The translations under genes were made by a program, and so were the position numbers. A DNA stretch of 64,000 nt from Yamagishiella unicocca. Its lineage: Eukaryota > Chlorophyta > Chlorophyceae > Chlamydomonadales > Volvocaceae. The notes under the pieces were generated by a model, which saw nothing but the letters and a program-made list of their open reading frames with translations, was not told the origin of the DNA and searched no databases. Position 1 is the stretch's first letter; every line of letters begins with the position of its first letter. The DNA lies in the NCBI GenBank assembly GCA_003116995.1, contig BDSL01000028.1, positions 372,001 through 436,000 on the forward strand, in the 5' to 3' direction. Positions 1 through 11,900 of this stretch are shown here, piece after piece.

Positions 1-2727
1 CTCCAGAACCAGCATGCTCGTGGTGGCGTGGGCCTGCAGCGCGCGATGAGAGGGGCGATCAGCCACTCGGACACAGGGGGCAAGGAGGACTCCAGGGATG
101 GCCTGGCGGACGAGCCATCCTATCGGACGACTTGCCACATTACTCTTGGCATGGAGGGCCCCGGGTTTGCGATGGCTTGTGGAGAGAATGACGCTGGGTG
201 CCAAGCGATACACGGCACCCGCTGTCCCCCAACTAGCTAAACTACTCGCTCCTGACCCAACTAACGCATCCGTGGTCAAACACGGTGCAACAGAAACACC
301 CCTCCTCGCCGCGCCCCTACCTGGAGCCCGATGAAGGCCAGACCGCGCACATCGGGATGCAGCATGCCACGGTACAGCGCCAGCTCGCCCGAGCAGCTGC
401 CGGCGCAGAGAGGCACGGTTTGAAGCAGCGCCGTACGCAGCGTGTAATCGAGATACGGCATGACCCGCGAGTCGCAAAAGCTCGGCGCCCACAGCACCAG
501 GCGGGCCGTCTCGAGCGCTGTCTCGCTGGGCCACGTCGGCAGGGTTAGGCTGGAGGATGCGGGAGCGCCCGGGGAGCTATCCCCCCTGGAGCCGGTCGCG
601 GTGCTGTGGGTTGCGGCGTTGGACGAGTTTGCGGGTCGGTCGCGTGAGACGATAGCGGCGGCCTTGCCCTTGACGTAGGACCAGAAGCGCCGCTTGGTAG
701 GGGCTCGAAGCGCCCGCCCCACTGCGCTCGGCTGCGGCGCGGCGTAGTGCGGCTGCAGGGAGGCGTGCAGGGCCCGGCGCCGTGCGGCGTCAAGCAGGGC
801 GCCGCCGTCAACGCATTTCTCGGACTCCGATGACGGCTGTGACGCGGGGTGACGGTAGGGTAGGGTGCGGGGAAGGTATGAGTTTCGGAGGGACACGGTC
901 GAGCCGTGCGGCGCCATTTCGGCGGCATTGGAAAGCGAGTTCTCGCAAGGGGCTTCAACGGGTGCTTGTGGCTGGTGGCCCGAAGGGGCGCGGCCAGGCG
1001 CCCTCAGCCCTTCCTCCCAGCCCCGTTTCGCTCGGCCGGCCCCTCTTTTCCCACCTCCCCCGGCACCACCCTACCTGCCGCACCACCAGCCCGACGCCCT
1101 TTCCCCCCCGCAGCAGCGCCAGGGAGGAGGCGCAGTCCACCGCAGCCGCGCCTGTGCAAGCGCGGATAGTACGACGAGTACGGCAGGGGTGGAGGGCACA
1201 GGGGGCAGAACGAGGGGCCGAGTGGGCGGTGCGGGAAAGGGTCGATCGGAAAATCGGCGCGTCGCGATGGCGCTCCTCCGAGCTGGTCTCGTTGGGTGGC
1301 ATGGGGCTAACCGGGGGAGATAGACGCCCAGCCCTGACGAGAGGGACTCAACACCGGGCGGCGGGGCCGGGCCCAGACGGGCTCGGAGAGGATCTCATGT
1401 AGACAATCACGCGTGGAGAAGAATAGCTGGGATGTGCATGGCATTAGGATTTTGAGCGATGAATCCCTGTGCGCTAATGGGGCTCGCTCTCCGAGTCCGG
1501 GAGCTGATGCTGGCGGACAGACAGGGACAGACGTGGAGCCTTGAGCGGCTGAGACGGTTGTTTCCTTTTCGCTAAAATTGCTGCGCTCGGGCGACCCACC
1601 ATCGCCAACCACTGTGACCTTTTCGTTTACGTCGGAGACGTCTGCTGGAGCGGCTCCCATGGCGTGTAGCAGTCGCGCGCCGGCAGCGAAGGGAGCCTGA
1701 GGTGGTTGGTGGGTGGAGTGGGACGGACGCGGACGCCGATCGGGGTGCGAGCAGATTTCATGACATGTGCGGGCTCACGTTACAAATCACGTTACAAATC
1801 CTGCTATCAACAAATTTGTGTGGCTCTTGCGTTGTTCCTGCTGTCCCTCGGGCGATTGCTAAGTAAAAGTAGGTCGTGACGAGGCGTAGTGATTTCTCGC
1901 CGCACGACTTACCATGCCCAGCAGCGCCAGCTCGTCGCGTTCATCGTGCGGCAGGCCGTGCCCCGTGCACAGCACCACAAAGTCCGCAGTCGCCTGGTAG
2001 CGCTTCCCCAGAGCCAGGTCCTGGAAAGTGGCTCGCCAGCGTCCCCGAGAGCCATCAAAACCCAGGTGGGTAAGTCGGCAAGACAGTCGTACGTGGTCTT
2101 GGACATTTTGGTACGCGGCGTAAGATGCCAGATACAAGCGCACATCATCAAACTGCGAAGAGGATGACAGTTGCCCCAGAGGGCACAGCCAGATGTTCTT
2201 CAGCCTTTGGCAACTACACATCTTGGCCAGGAACAGGTCAGATGGATACAGAACGGTAAACACGGGGCTGTCTCAGCTCCAACGGACACGAACACCGCAT
2301 TAGTCACGAAGGTGAAAGTCTTACCGTTGGCTCAAAAGGGAGGTTGGCATTAAACTTTGCGTCAGAGAATAGGAGAGCTTCAAGTGGACCTGGGTGTTTC
2401 AGCGAGCCGGACAGTCGGACGATGGGAAGCGCAATGGCACTCATTAACAGGCAACGCGGCATAGTTTCGTTTACCACTACCAATGACCGCAACATCAGCC
2501 CTAGATATGGTTGGCTATGACGCCATTCGCGCTGGCCTACCTGTCGCAGCCTCGTCCGCAACGGTGTTACATGCCCAGCCACCTACAGCCGGCGCCTGCT
2601 CCAACACGATCACGTTGAAGCCCGCGGAGAGGCACGCCGCCGCTATGGAAAGCCCTGAAGGCCCAGCACCCACAACCAAAACGTCTGCAACTGGTTCTGG
2701 CGCAGACATGCCGCTTAAATCGTTCAT
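1..2727 (-). CDS. Flavin-containing monooxygenase (FMO-like), 3' end outside window
   Basis: FAD- and NADPH-dependent monooxygenase that would oxygenate nucleophilic N or S groups (family knowledge); substrate unknown. Spliced model on the minus strand: exons 2727-2541, 2389-2325, 2152-1913, 1696-1600, 1151-1075, 836-321 and 33-1, all with GT-AG borders and consistent phase, giving about 405 residues before the left edge. The start is the ATG at 2727. The N-terminal Rossmann motif VVGAGPSG lies at residues 18-25. The second nucleotide-binding motif VTVVGDGAAAVDCA (about residue 190) is created exactly by joining the 1696-1600 and 1151-1075 exons, which strongly supports the model. Late exons carry GLAFIGLQ and, across the last junction, AHATTSMLVLE, as in plant and fungal FMOs. 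The usual length is 450-530 residues, so roughly 50-100 residues lie outside. A Baeyer-Villiger-type relative is a less likely alternative. Confidence 0.92.
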
Positions 2728-3692
2728 GGTAGTAGTCCTTATTGTGTCCGTTCTACATGTAAACGGCTTATTGATACATTACCGATCACGAGTATTTATG
2801 GCCAGTATCATATTGCATGGTAATGTACTGACATGACCTGGGGTCCTGCTCCCCTGCTCTTTATTCCCACCCCGAACTTCGCGACGAACCCCGGTAGTCC
2901 TCCAACGGCATCCGCACAGTCTATGATGCATTCGCATAATATAATTATTATTTGTGACCCTTGCAAACCTGGTGGCGAGGCGTTTTTCGGTTCGGCGGGT
3001 CATAACATCCGCGTCGAAAACCAACCGTTATGCCCTTCGGAGTCGCACTACGACAGCTTCGTATCAATATACGGCATCTTTGGTCCTTCACAAAGGTTCG
3101 TTGTGAATAGCATGCGCGCAGTACCATTGCAGTGTAGCGACGCGCGGGAGCCGAACAGAAAAAGCCTAGCTAAGCCCGTTACCAGGTCGGTGAGACGGCC
3201 CAAGTCTTACAATGCGACAACGCAGCGAATACCCAACCCAAACCATAAAGGAGTTACATGCCTCTCCATATGAACAAAGGGTTGTGTGTGCTGCAGAGGA
3301 GTGATTACCTGATGACACTGTAGTCTCTTCCCTAATCACAAATTCAAATAAAAAGGCGCCCGAACTGGCCCGAACATCCGAATCCATACGGTATCCAGAT
3401 TCCCCACCACTCGGCGCGTCAAGGGGTGTGAAGGAGTCGGGAGTACTGCCTAACTGAGACTGTCAGGGAGTGCCCGACATCCGCTTGCGGCTGACCCTAC
3501 GGCATAGCTCCAGCCTCCACCCGCTGTGATCCATCACCGCAAATGCACCACCACCGCATGCAGCGGCCGCCCAGGGCCTCCCTGGCACCCGGCGTCTCCT
3601 TGGGGCTCTCCGCTGCTGCCCGTTGCCCGGGTGCCCTCACCGTTGGGTGGGGCGGGTTGAGGTGGAGTTAGCTGGGATGAGGTGGGGGTAGC
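2728..3692. other. Intergenic: FMO 5' flank and ARPC3 3' flank
   Basis: No convincing coding exon is visible. The stretch is AT-richer than the flanking genes. A minus-strand TGTAA (the usual green algal polyadenylation signal) is at 3254-3258, about 440 bases past the ARPC3 stop, and could end its 3' UTR. A plus-strand open frame at 2833-3273 has no recognisable domain. Confidence 0.5.
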
Positions 3693-5078
3693 TCACATGG
3701 TCCGGTCGAGGAAGCGCCGGTTGGCGAAGGCGAGCCAGTGCTTGTTGGGCGCCGCCGCTGCCGCCGCCGCACCACCGCCGCTGCCGCCACCGCTGCTGCC
3801 GCCGCCGTACAGACGATCTACGAGCCGCCGCCCGACCTCCTCCCGACATTGCCGCAGATAACTCCGGACGGCTTCTGCGGCAAGGTACGACGCGGTACGG
3901 CACGGTGCGGGTTGTTCGTCCAAACCAGCGCAAGGAAGTAGTTCGGAGAATTCACTGCGGATCCAATTCACGCCCGGCTTCTGGACCGCACCGCAGCTGC
4001 GGCAACGGATACTAACCGTTTCACCGCCACGTGTGTACAAGAGCTCAGTGCGGCCAACTAACAACTACCCATAGTTATCGCCGTTTGCGCTTCCTCGGTT
4101 TGAGTCTCATCGCGGTTCGGTGCGTTGGAACCTGATATGTCGTCTGCATACGCTGCACGCACACTCGCCCATGAAGTTGCCCGTGTTACACGTCTGCTCG
4201 CGTGGAGCTTCCCAACCGGTCGCCTTGGCCAAGTGGCAGTCGCCTGGTAGGAAGGCGCCGTGGCCGCTGGATGAGGCACCCATCAGCCCCCCGCCCGCCA
4301 CCGCCACCACAACAGCGTTAATGCACTTTCAGGCAGCTCCGACGTGCCCCACTGCTGCTGCGGCGTACCCTCTTCATCCTTGTTGGCGGGTGGCAGCATG
4401 AGGGCGCCCAGGGGGAAGCCTGGCTGCCCCGGCAGCGGGAAGCGATCGTTCGCTAGGGCGAACAGCAGCGTGCGGGCCTCTTCGCGGCCCGGGGGCGGCT
4501 TACGATCGGCTAGGCCTGGCGGTCGAGGGAGGGCGGGGCCCCGGTCAGCGGTGGAGGGAGGAGAATTCTTGCGTATGGGAGATGTGCTAAACCACCGTGA
4601 GGAGAAGCACGTGTGTTTTAAATGTGCTGAGCTGAGCCGCGTACGTGTGTGCGCATGCAAAATTAGGGAAGGTGGAGGCTGCTTGCAAATAAGGTCAGGG
4701 TGGAGGGTGTGAAGTGAAGGGTCAGGGAAAAAGGGTGAGGTGCGCGGGTGGATGGGTTGGTAGGGGCGTTGGGTGAGAAGGGGGGGGAGGGCGCGCTCGG
4801 CCGTGCCCTGACTCACGTCGTAGACAGCTGTTGATGAACAATATTAAGTATACTAGGAGCTTGTCGCCAGGTCCACGGATGTCGAAGCTCTTAAACAAGG
4901 AGTTTGGCCTAAAAAGCTCAATTGCCTCGTCTACGGGATCTAAAGGGTCCGAAACACCGTCTTCTGTATTGTTTGTTGCTGTATTTCCGCCGCCAGGCAG
5001 GTTCAGCGGGACGACTGGACACCCACAACATTGTCGAAAGCGATCCGTGCCTTCATTGAAACGGCTATGGTATGCCAT
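3693..5078 (-). CDS. ARPC3: Arp2/3 complex subunit 3 (p21-Arc)
   Basis: Structural subunit of the Arp2/3 complex that nucleates branched actin filaments in the cytoplasm. Three exons: 5078-4817, 4515-4369, 3874-3693; phases 1 and 1; 196 residues, against about 178 in animals. The N-terminus MAYHSRF matches the family start MPAYHS. Family blocks follow in order: VDEAIELFRPNSLFKSFDI, KLLVYLILFINSCLRRL (split by intron 1), then FPLPGQPGFPLGALMLPPAN. The end RSYLRQCREEVGRRLVDRLY and KHWLAFANRRFLDRTM corresponds to the animal C-terminus WWTCFVKRQFMNKSL. The extra length is a Gly/Ser then poly-Ala insert at about residues 160-179, just before the conserved tail. Intron 1 holds a copy of a dispersed repeat (4609-4655). 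The start lies 822 bases from the divergent CLPTM1 start. Confidence 0.95.
4609..4655 (+). repeat. Dispersed repeat core with GT-rich flank, ARPC3 intron 1
   Basis: GTGTGTTTTAAATGTGCTGA GCTGAGCCGCG then ACGTGTGTGCG. Same core and same GT-rich flanks as 34355-34432 and 46912-46980, more diverged. Confidence 0.7.
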
Positions 5079-5900
5079 AATGAAAGCTTTGCATACAACG
5101 ATTACGCGAAACGCGACGATTATTGCCTGCAGAGCCGAGAGCCCCCGCCAAAATCCTGGTGTACGGCGTTTACCGGAAGTTGTGACACTTCGTGAGCTAA
5201 GTAGCACCATCATAGCTCTTCTGCTTACAATACTGAGAGAACCTGGCTTACGGGGTAACACCTTTTGCACCCGCGCATTTCAAGAAGCATTACCTCATAG
5301 TTGGAACTTGAGAGCGCCCCTTCCTCTGCCACCACTTTAACGCCGGGTTACCGCCTGTTTGGTACACCATAAATTGAACGGTCGTCGACAGGGTGATCTG
5401 AGGGAGTTATGTCCAGTTTCGATATCTAAAGCACAACCAGCCGCCAGCGAGCACCAGCAACGGAAGGGCTTGCCACGTCTAGACTAAGGTATGCCCTTTC
5501 CTCACGTAGTATCGTGCTGATCAGTTGGTGATGTGTGCTGTGCGTTAAAAAATAGCCTGGCCGCGCGCGATCACGGTAAATACCGTTCGTGCGTCTGGTC
5601 GCCGGCAGGTATGAGTACACGTACATCGCGCTGCGCCTCCCATTGCTGATTCCTTTCACCTTTGTAGCGCCGCCGTGGGTTGACACCTTGCTGCGCGTAG
5701 CTGCCGGTACTTGCGCGCCTAATTCCATGCGCAGTGTCGTACACGTGAACCCATCCATCACGTGCCACAGCGCGGCTCCGCTCCTCTGCTCCGTCGCTGC
5801 TCCATTTCTCCCCGACACACAACCCCGCGTCCCGACCCAGTTCACATCTTCGGCCCACCATCCCCTTCAGGCGCTCCCTCGCTTCCCGCTCCCTCACGTA
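5079..5900. promoter_or_regulatory. Putative bidirectional promoter between ARPC3 and CLPTM1
   Basis: The two start codons are head-to-head, 822 bases apart, with no convincing exon between them. Both 5' UTRs and promoters must lie here unless there are untranslated upstream exons. No clear TATA box was picked out. Inference from gene layout only. Confidence 0.35.
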
Positions 5901-8900
5901 ATGCCTGGCGACGCTGTCGCCAATGCCGCCGCTGCGGGCGCGGCTGGCGATGCCGCTGCCCCCGCCGGCCAGCCCCGCCAGCAGAGCGGCATCGGTTCCA
6001 TACTCAGCATGGTCCTGCGGATGGGCGTCATGTGGTACTTCATGAATGCCATGAAGGGCAACAAAACGCCGCCACCGCAGCAGGCGGATGGAGGAGGCGC
6101 CGAGATTGCCGGAGGCGGAGCCGCCAGGGGCGGAGCCGCCAAATACATCTATCCCGCCTTTGAGCGAGGCGCCCTGGTGGACATGTACATGTTCCTCTCG
6201 GAGATCGAGAGCTACCGAGGTAGGGGCGGTCAGGCTGTGGATGTAGAGGCGAGGGTGAGGCAGGTTTAGGGGAGGGGGTGAGGCAGGTTTAGGGGAGGGG
6301 GTGAGGCAGGTTTAGGGGAAGGGGTGAGGCAGGTTTAGGGGAGGGGGTGAGGCAGGTTTAGGGGAGGGGGTGATGCAGGTTTAGGGGAGGGGGTGAGGCA
6401 GGTTTAGGGGAGGGGGTAAGGAACGTTTAGGGGAGGGGGTGAGGGGCGTGTGGGTAGGGGATCACGTGGGGACTTGGGGAAGCACCCACGCGGGCCGTTG
6501 CGGCGATGTGCGGTGGTGGCGGTGGTGGTCATCAGTGGTGACAATGGCGATAATCAGTGGTGCGTGTGTCCGAGGGCGATGGTGGCAGGCGATGCGGGCG
6601 GCTGTCCGCGCGTGTTGCTGGGGCCCACGGGTGCAAATCGGCAGCCGGGAGAGCATTCGGCCGGGCGGGCGTCCCTCCCGTCGAGAACGCCGACTGCGCC
6701 CGCAGCTTCAGTTGGGTTCGGTTGTGCGCGGCTCAGCTGAGCCCACCCTTGTTTTCGACAATGCGTCCGCCGCGAGAGGCCTGCCCCTGTATCCCCCTTG
6801 CAGCCCTCTCCCGTGCTCTCTGCGCGCGCAACAGTTCATTACGGCATATCCACCGGCTTCCACGGCCTTCACTCCCCACTTCCCCCCCTGCCCCTGCCCC
6901 TGCTCCGGCTGCTGCTCCGGCGTTAGGCATGCGCTTCGACTTGGGTGACCTTGTCTGGTCTGAGACCGGCGTGGCGCTCGGGTCCCCATCGGAGACCCGC
7001 AAGTACACGTATGTGTACGAGCCATCTGACGTAAGTGTACGACAAGCGTGAGTCGCTTTGCGTCGGGGAGACTGCCTCGGGTGGCCGCCAGGCGACAGGG
7101 GTGCGGGAGCGGTGCTCGGCCGCGGGCCCATGTATGCGTGTCCTTTCTTCCTCCTTTCGACCCCGGACCGCATGGCTCGCGGGGACACCCGCCCTTGTAC
7201 ACCGCGGACTGCAACACGGGGTAACACAACCCCTCTCCATGCGCCGCCGCCGCCTCCGCCGCCGCGGCACCGCAGGCTGTCAAGCGAAACGGCTCAGTCT
7301 ACATGCACGTGGTGCTGGCACGCGCCGGCGAGCCTCTGCAGCCGGAGGAGCCGGGATACGACCCCACCGCCATCTCCTACTACGCATTCCGTGAGTGCCC
7401 CCCCCCCCTGTAGCGCCGTTGCGTAAAATTGCTTTTAGACGGTTTTTAACACCCCCTGTAGCGCCTCAGCAACCAGCCGTGGCTGCTCGGCCGCTGCTTG
7501 CAGCAGTCCGCCTTGCACGCTGGCTGGGCCGTCCTCATTCCTAACCCAGAGGATGGCTGGGCGTTGGCGTGGCAAATTGGGACTAGAATCGTGGTGGGTG
7601 ATTAAGAGTAGACAGGGTAGACAGGACAATGGGATACAAACTTGATTGTCATTTGCAGGAATAGGATAAAGATAGGCGGGTGGCAGCGAGGTGGGAGCTT
7701 AGCGGGTGTCACGATGCGCTACGTGGGGCTAGGAGGCAGCCAGGCGACCAGGACGTGACGGTGCAACGATCTCACTTTCTGGCTACCGCTCTCCCTCCCT
7801 AATCCCCTCCCGAATCCCCTCCCTCCCTAATCCCCTCCCTCCTTCTTCCTCTCCCACCCCACCCTTACCTCGGCGCCTCTGTCGCTCAGAGCTCAACTCC
7901 CACCGGCCGAAGCCGCGCAACAGCACGGGGGTGAACCTGTTGTCTGAGAACCCCGCAGACGCGCCCAAGGTGCGACATCGCGCGGACGAATGCGACGAGG
8001 GAGGCATAGCTTTGGGGATTGTGGCTGTGTTTCGTGGTGGCGCGTGTGTGTGGGGGTGGGGGGTTGGGGTAAGTCGGGTTGTGTGGGGGGGTGGGGGGTT
8101 GGGGTAAGTCGGGTTATATTCCCTTCCCCTGGTGTCGGACGCCATTCTCCCACGCGTGCGCCGTTTCCTCCTTCGGGAGCGGCAGCAGCGGGCGGGGGTG
8201 CCCTCGGTGCTGCATCAGCGGTCTCGTCTGAGGTGCCGCCGCCGGCACTCCTGACGAGGAAGAGAGCTCTTGCGTGGGTTCGAGGAAGGCCCGTGGATGC
8301 CCGAAAAAACCGTTTAGAACAGACGTTTTGAGCTCTTGCGTGGGAGGGTCGGGCGCCGGACACGCCGGCAACTCTTGCCGTCGCACTGCCAGACGTGGTC
8401 GGATTTCCAGGTCCGGGCTACCATGTGTAACCCCACCCCCCACGGGTTCTCCCTCGTACCCACCCCCATCCCCACCGGATTCGCGGATTCTCTTATAAAA
8501 CAATCCCCACCCCCACCCTCATCTGCCCATCGGCCGTGGATTCGCGGGTTACCTTTTACCCCCACCCCCCTCCCGGGGCGTGCGTTGCAGCAGTGCGGGG
8601 TGTGTATATTTCAATGTTGCAGCAGCGGGGGGTGTAAAGTGTGAAGTGTAAATTTCGATGTTGCAGCAGCGGGGGGGAGATGTATTTCGATGTTGCAGCT
8701 GTCCCCGCCGCGGCTGTCCCCTTGCGCCGCTTGCAGCCCCCAACCTACACCCCTGCCCGCCTGTCTGCGCAGGTCGACAAGGAGGCCCCCCGGGAGATCC
8801 TCAACTTCCTCCGACCGAACGTGACGCTGCAGATCGTCGATCACTTCACGGCCTACCCTGCAAAGTGCGCTCGAGCCTTGGGAGGGTCGGGAAAGGGAGG

Positions 8901-11900
8901 GGCGCTGGCGTTGGCTTTGGCTGCGTTGGCGGGAAGGGAAGCGATAAGGGTAGGGGCATCCATACATCAGCACCGGCCCACCCACCCATCCCGGGTTTTG
9001 TTCATCCCAACCCGGGCCCATCGCCCCGGGCCCAGCCCCTCCATAACAGCCCCGCCGTGCGCCCACCTCGCCGCTCGCTGCCCTGCACTCCCCTGCACCC
9101 GCCCCGCGCCCCGCCCCGCCGTGCGCCCTCCCCTGCACCCGCCCCGCGCCCCGCCCCGCCGTGCGCCCTCCCCGCAACCATCCCCTCCCCCCTGCCCTGC
9201 GCCTCCCCGCAGGAGCGTTCCTCCCCAGATAGCTGAGCACCTGCGGCCCAACATTGTGGGCAACTACCAGCCCATCCTCTACTTCAACGACTTCTGGCTG
9301 CTCAAGGACAAGTTGGTGCTGGTGAGCGCCGGGCCAACAGCCGCCAATCGCACCGGGGGCTGGGCCCACTTGGGGAATGGCCTCGCAAGTATGGACCCTC
9401 CTAGTGCCATCGCTCGGTCTTTCTGGGCCGTACGCCACGCCAGCCCAGCTCCTCCGCCCCAGTCCCACTTGGGCCCCCTCCACCCGCCACGACCCCGCCC
9501 CACTCACCCACCCAGTTCTCCAGCATGCATCTTAAAACGTCTGTTCCAAATTTGTTTTTCTCGCATCCACGGGTCTTCCTCACAGCCCCACCCACGCCAG
9601 CCCAGCTCATCCGCCCCAGATGGCCTTCACGGGTTCTCTACGCCCCCTCCCCGCCCCTCCCACCCGCCCCCGCCCCTCCCACCCGACCCGCCCTCCAGAT
9701 CAACGAGACCCTGGACAGCGTCACAATCCATCTGGAGCTGAGCTATTCGTCCATGATGTGGTGGCAGCTGCTGCAGCAGGTGGGGTGGGGCGGGGCGGGG
9801 GACGGGGCGGGATGGCCGCACAGGGTTACGGCGCGGTAGTACGAGGGAGGATTGGGGGATGAGCAGGCCACGTACAGAGAGGTGGACCAAGAGGTGGGCG
9901 GTAGGTACTGAGGGAGGAGGGTAGCTATTGGGGGGGGGTCTTGAGGTGCCGGGCTGGCGTGGCTAGTGGACGAATAGTACCTTAGCTGGGTGCGCTGCGC
10001 CAGGCGTCGCCTGCACCCGTGGCCGCCCCTCGCCCCCCGCCACACCGCCACGCGCACACCCTGCTGCCAACCGTTATCTCGGCCCCCTCCGTGCTGCCAA
10101 CGGTTTCCTCGGCCCCCTCCCTGCTGCCAACATTTTCCTCGCCATCCCCGTCTGCCGCAGATGGAGCAGTCGTTCGGCATGCAGGTCCGCATGGGTCTGG
10201 CGCAGGACGGCGAGAGCGACGAGATCAAGCGCATCTTCCTGGAGGGCAACCCCTACCTGCTGGTGGGTCGTGGTGGTGGCTGGGTGGGTGGGTGGGGGCA
10301 GGGGCGAGGGCCTGGCTCGCGGGCGCTGCAACTGCCCAACAACGTGGGGGCACCTGCACGAGACTCGGCGGCTCTCGCGTGTTGTTGCCGCTTCCACCGT
10401 CGGCATCCATGGCCGACTGGCTGGAGGGTTTGGGTCGGCGCGGCAGGTTCCACGTCCCGGGCATTGCATCACCGAACGACACCGGTGTCACCACCCTCCC
10501 ACCAGCAGACCCGGGCGCGACACCGCCCTAAGCAACCCCGGCGCCAATCCCAACCGAAGTCCCAACCCAACCGGGTCCCTACCGAATTCCCGCCCCCCCA
10601 CAAACCATTTTTTCTCGGCATCCACGGATCTTCCTCAAAAACCCCACAAACCGTCGCAGGGCCTTACGTTCGTCGTGTCGATGCTGCACACCGTGTTCGA
10701 CCTGCTGGCCTTCAAGAACGACATCGGCTTCTGGAAGAACAACAAGTCCATGGAGGGGCTGTCTGCACGCACAGTGCTCATCAACGCCTTCTGTCAGGTA
10801 GGGCCCGGGTGGCGGGGCGCCGGGCCTGCCGCCGCTTGGGCCGGCAAGGGCCGTGCCGCGGAGCGCTTGCTGCTGTCAGTTTTTGTAACGGTTCTTGTAA
10901 CGGTTCTTGTAACGGTTCTTGTACGGAAACAATCCAACTAACCAACCACGCAACTGCTCCCACGCAGGTTGTCATCCTGCTGTACCTTTTCGACAACGAG
11001 ACGTCGTACGTGGTGCTGCTGTCGTCGGTGCTGGGCACGGGCATAGAAGTGTGGAAGGTGACAAAGGCCTTCGACGTCAGTTTCAACCGCCAGCGCTTCC
11101 CGTACATCATCCTGAAGGACAGGTGCGTCTTGCCGGTCCGGTCGGTGCTAGGACGTATGTTGCATCGAACGTCGGTTTCCTTTATGATGATCAACCAGAC
11201 CAGCCAAGGCGCTGAAGCTTCACCGGCCCGCCCACCAGCCCCGTCCCGTGGGTCACCTGATACGCAAGCAGCGTCACGAATGCCTCCAGGCTGTGGTCTA
11301 TGTAGCGAAGCAGCCAATCTCCGATGAACGAGTGGAGGACGAGGTCGTCCTGCGTTGGATTCTCACCTCACGTGCCCCCCGAAAAACACGCGCTCGGACG
11401 ATTTCCAATCGGGATTAACTAATTAACAGACTAAACTACTGTATTGCGTCGTGGACGGACCCTCAGGGTCGTCCGTCAAACCCACATTCGCGTCAACCCG
11501 CCCCAACCCCACAGCGTGCTGCCTGCCCCCGCCCCGAAACCAACCTGCCTCCTCCAACAGGGCGTCGTACAGCAACAAGGAGACCAAGAGGTACGACGCT
11601 GACGCCATGCGCTACCTGTCGTACGCGCTCTACCCGCTGGTGATTGGCTATTCCATCTACTCGCTCATGTACAAGACGCACAAGAGCTGGTACAGCTGGA
11701 TCCTGTCGAGCCTGGTCGGCGCCGTCTACATGTTTGGCTTCATCCTCATGTGCCCCCAGGTGGGGGGCGGGAGGGACCCTGTCGGGACGGGCACCCACCA
11801 TGTGGTTGCGTGTGTACAACGGCACCGCACGGAAGGGGGTGCCGCAGCACGGATGAGGGGTGCCATAGCACTGCACGGAGGAGGGGTCGTAGCATGGAGG

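Noticed and set aside
8641..9741. 366-codon plus-strand open frame
   Set aside because: Read-through of CLPTM1 exons 5 and 6 and the intervening C-rich introns; spliced exons give a clear CLPTM1 match instead.
9990..11327. 445-codon plus-strand open frame
   Set aside because: Spans CLPTM1 introns 7 to 10; only the exon parts in the right frame match the family.
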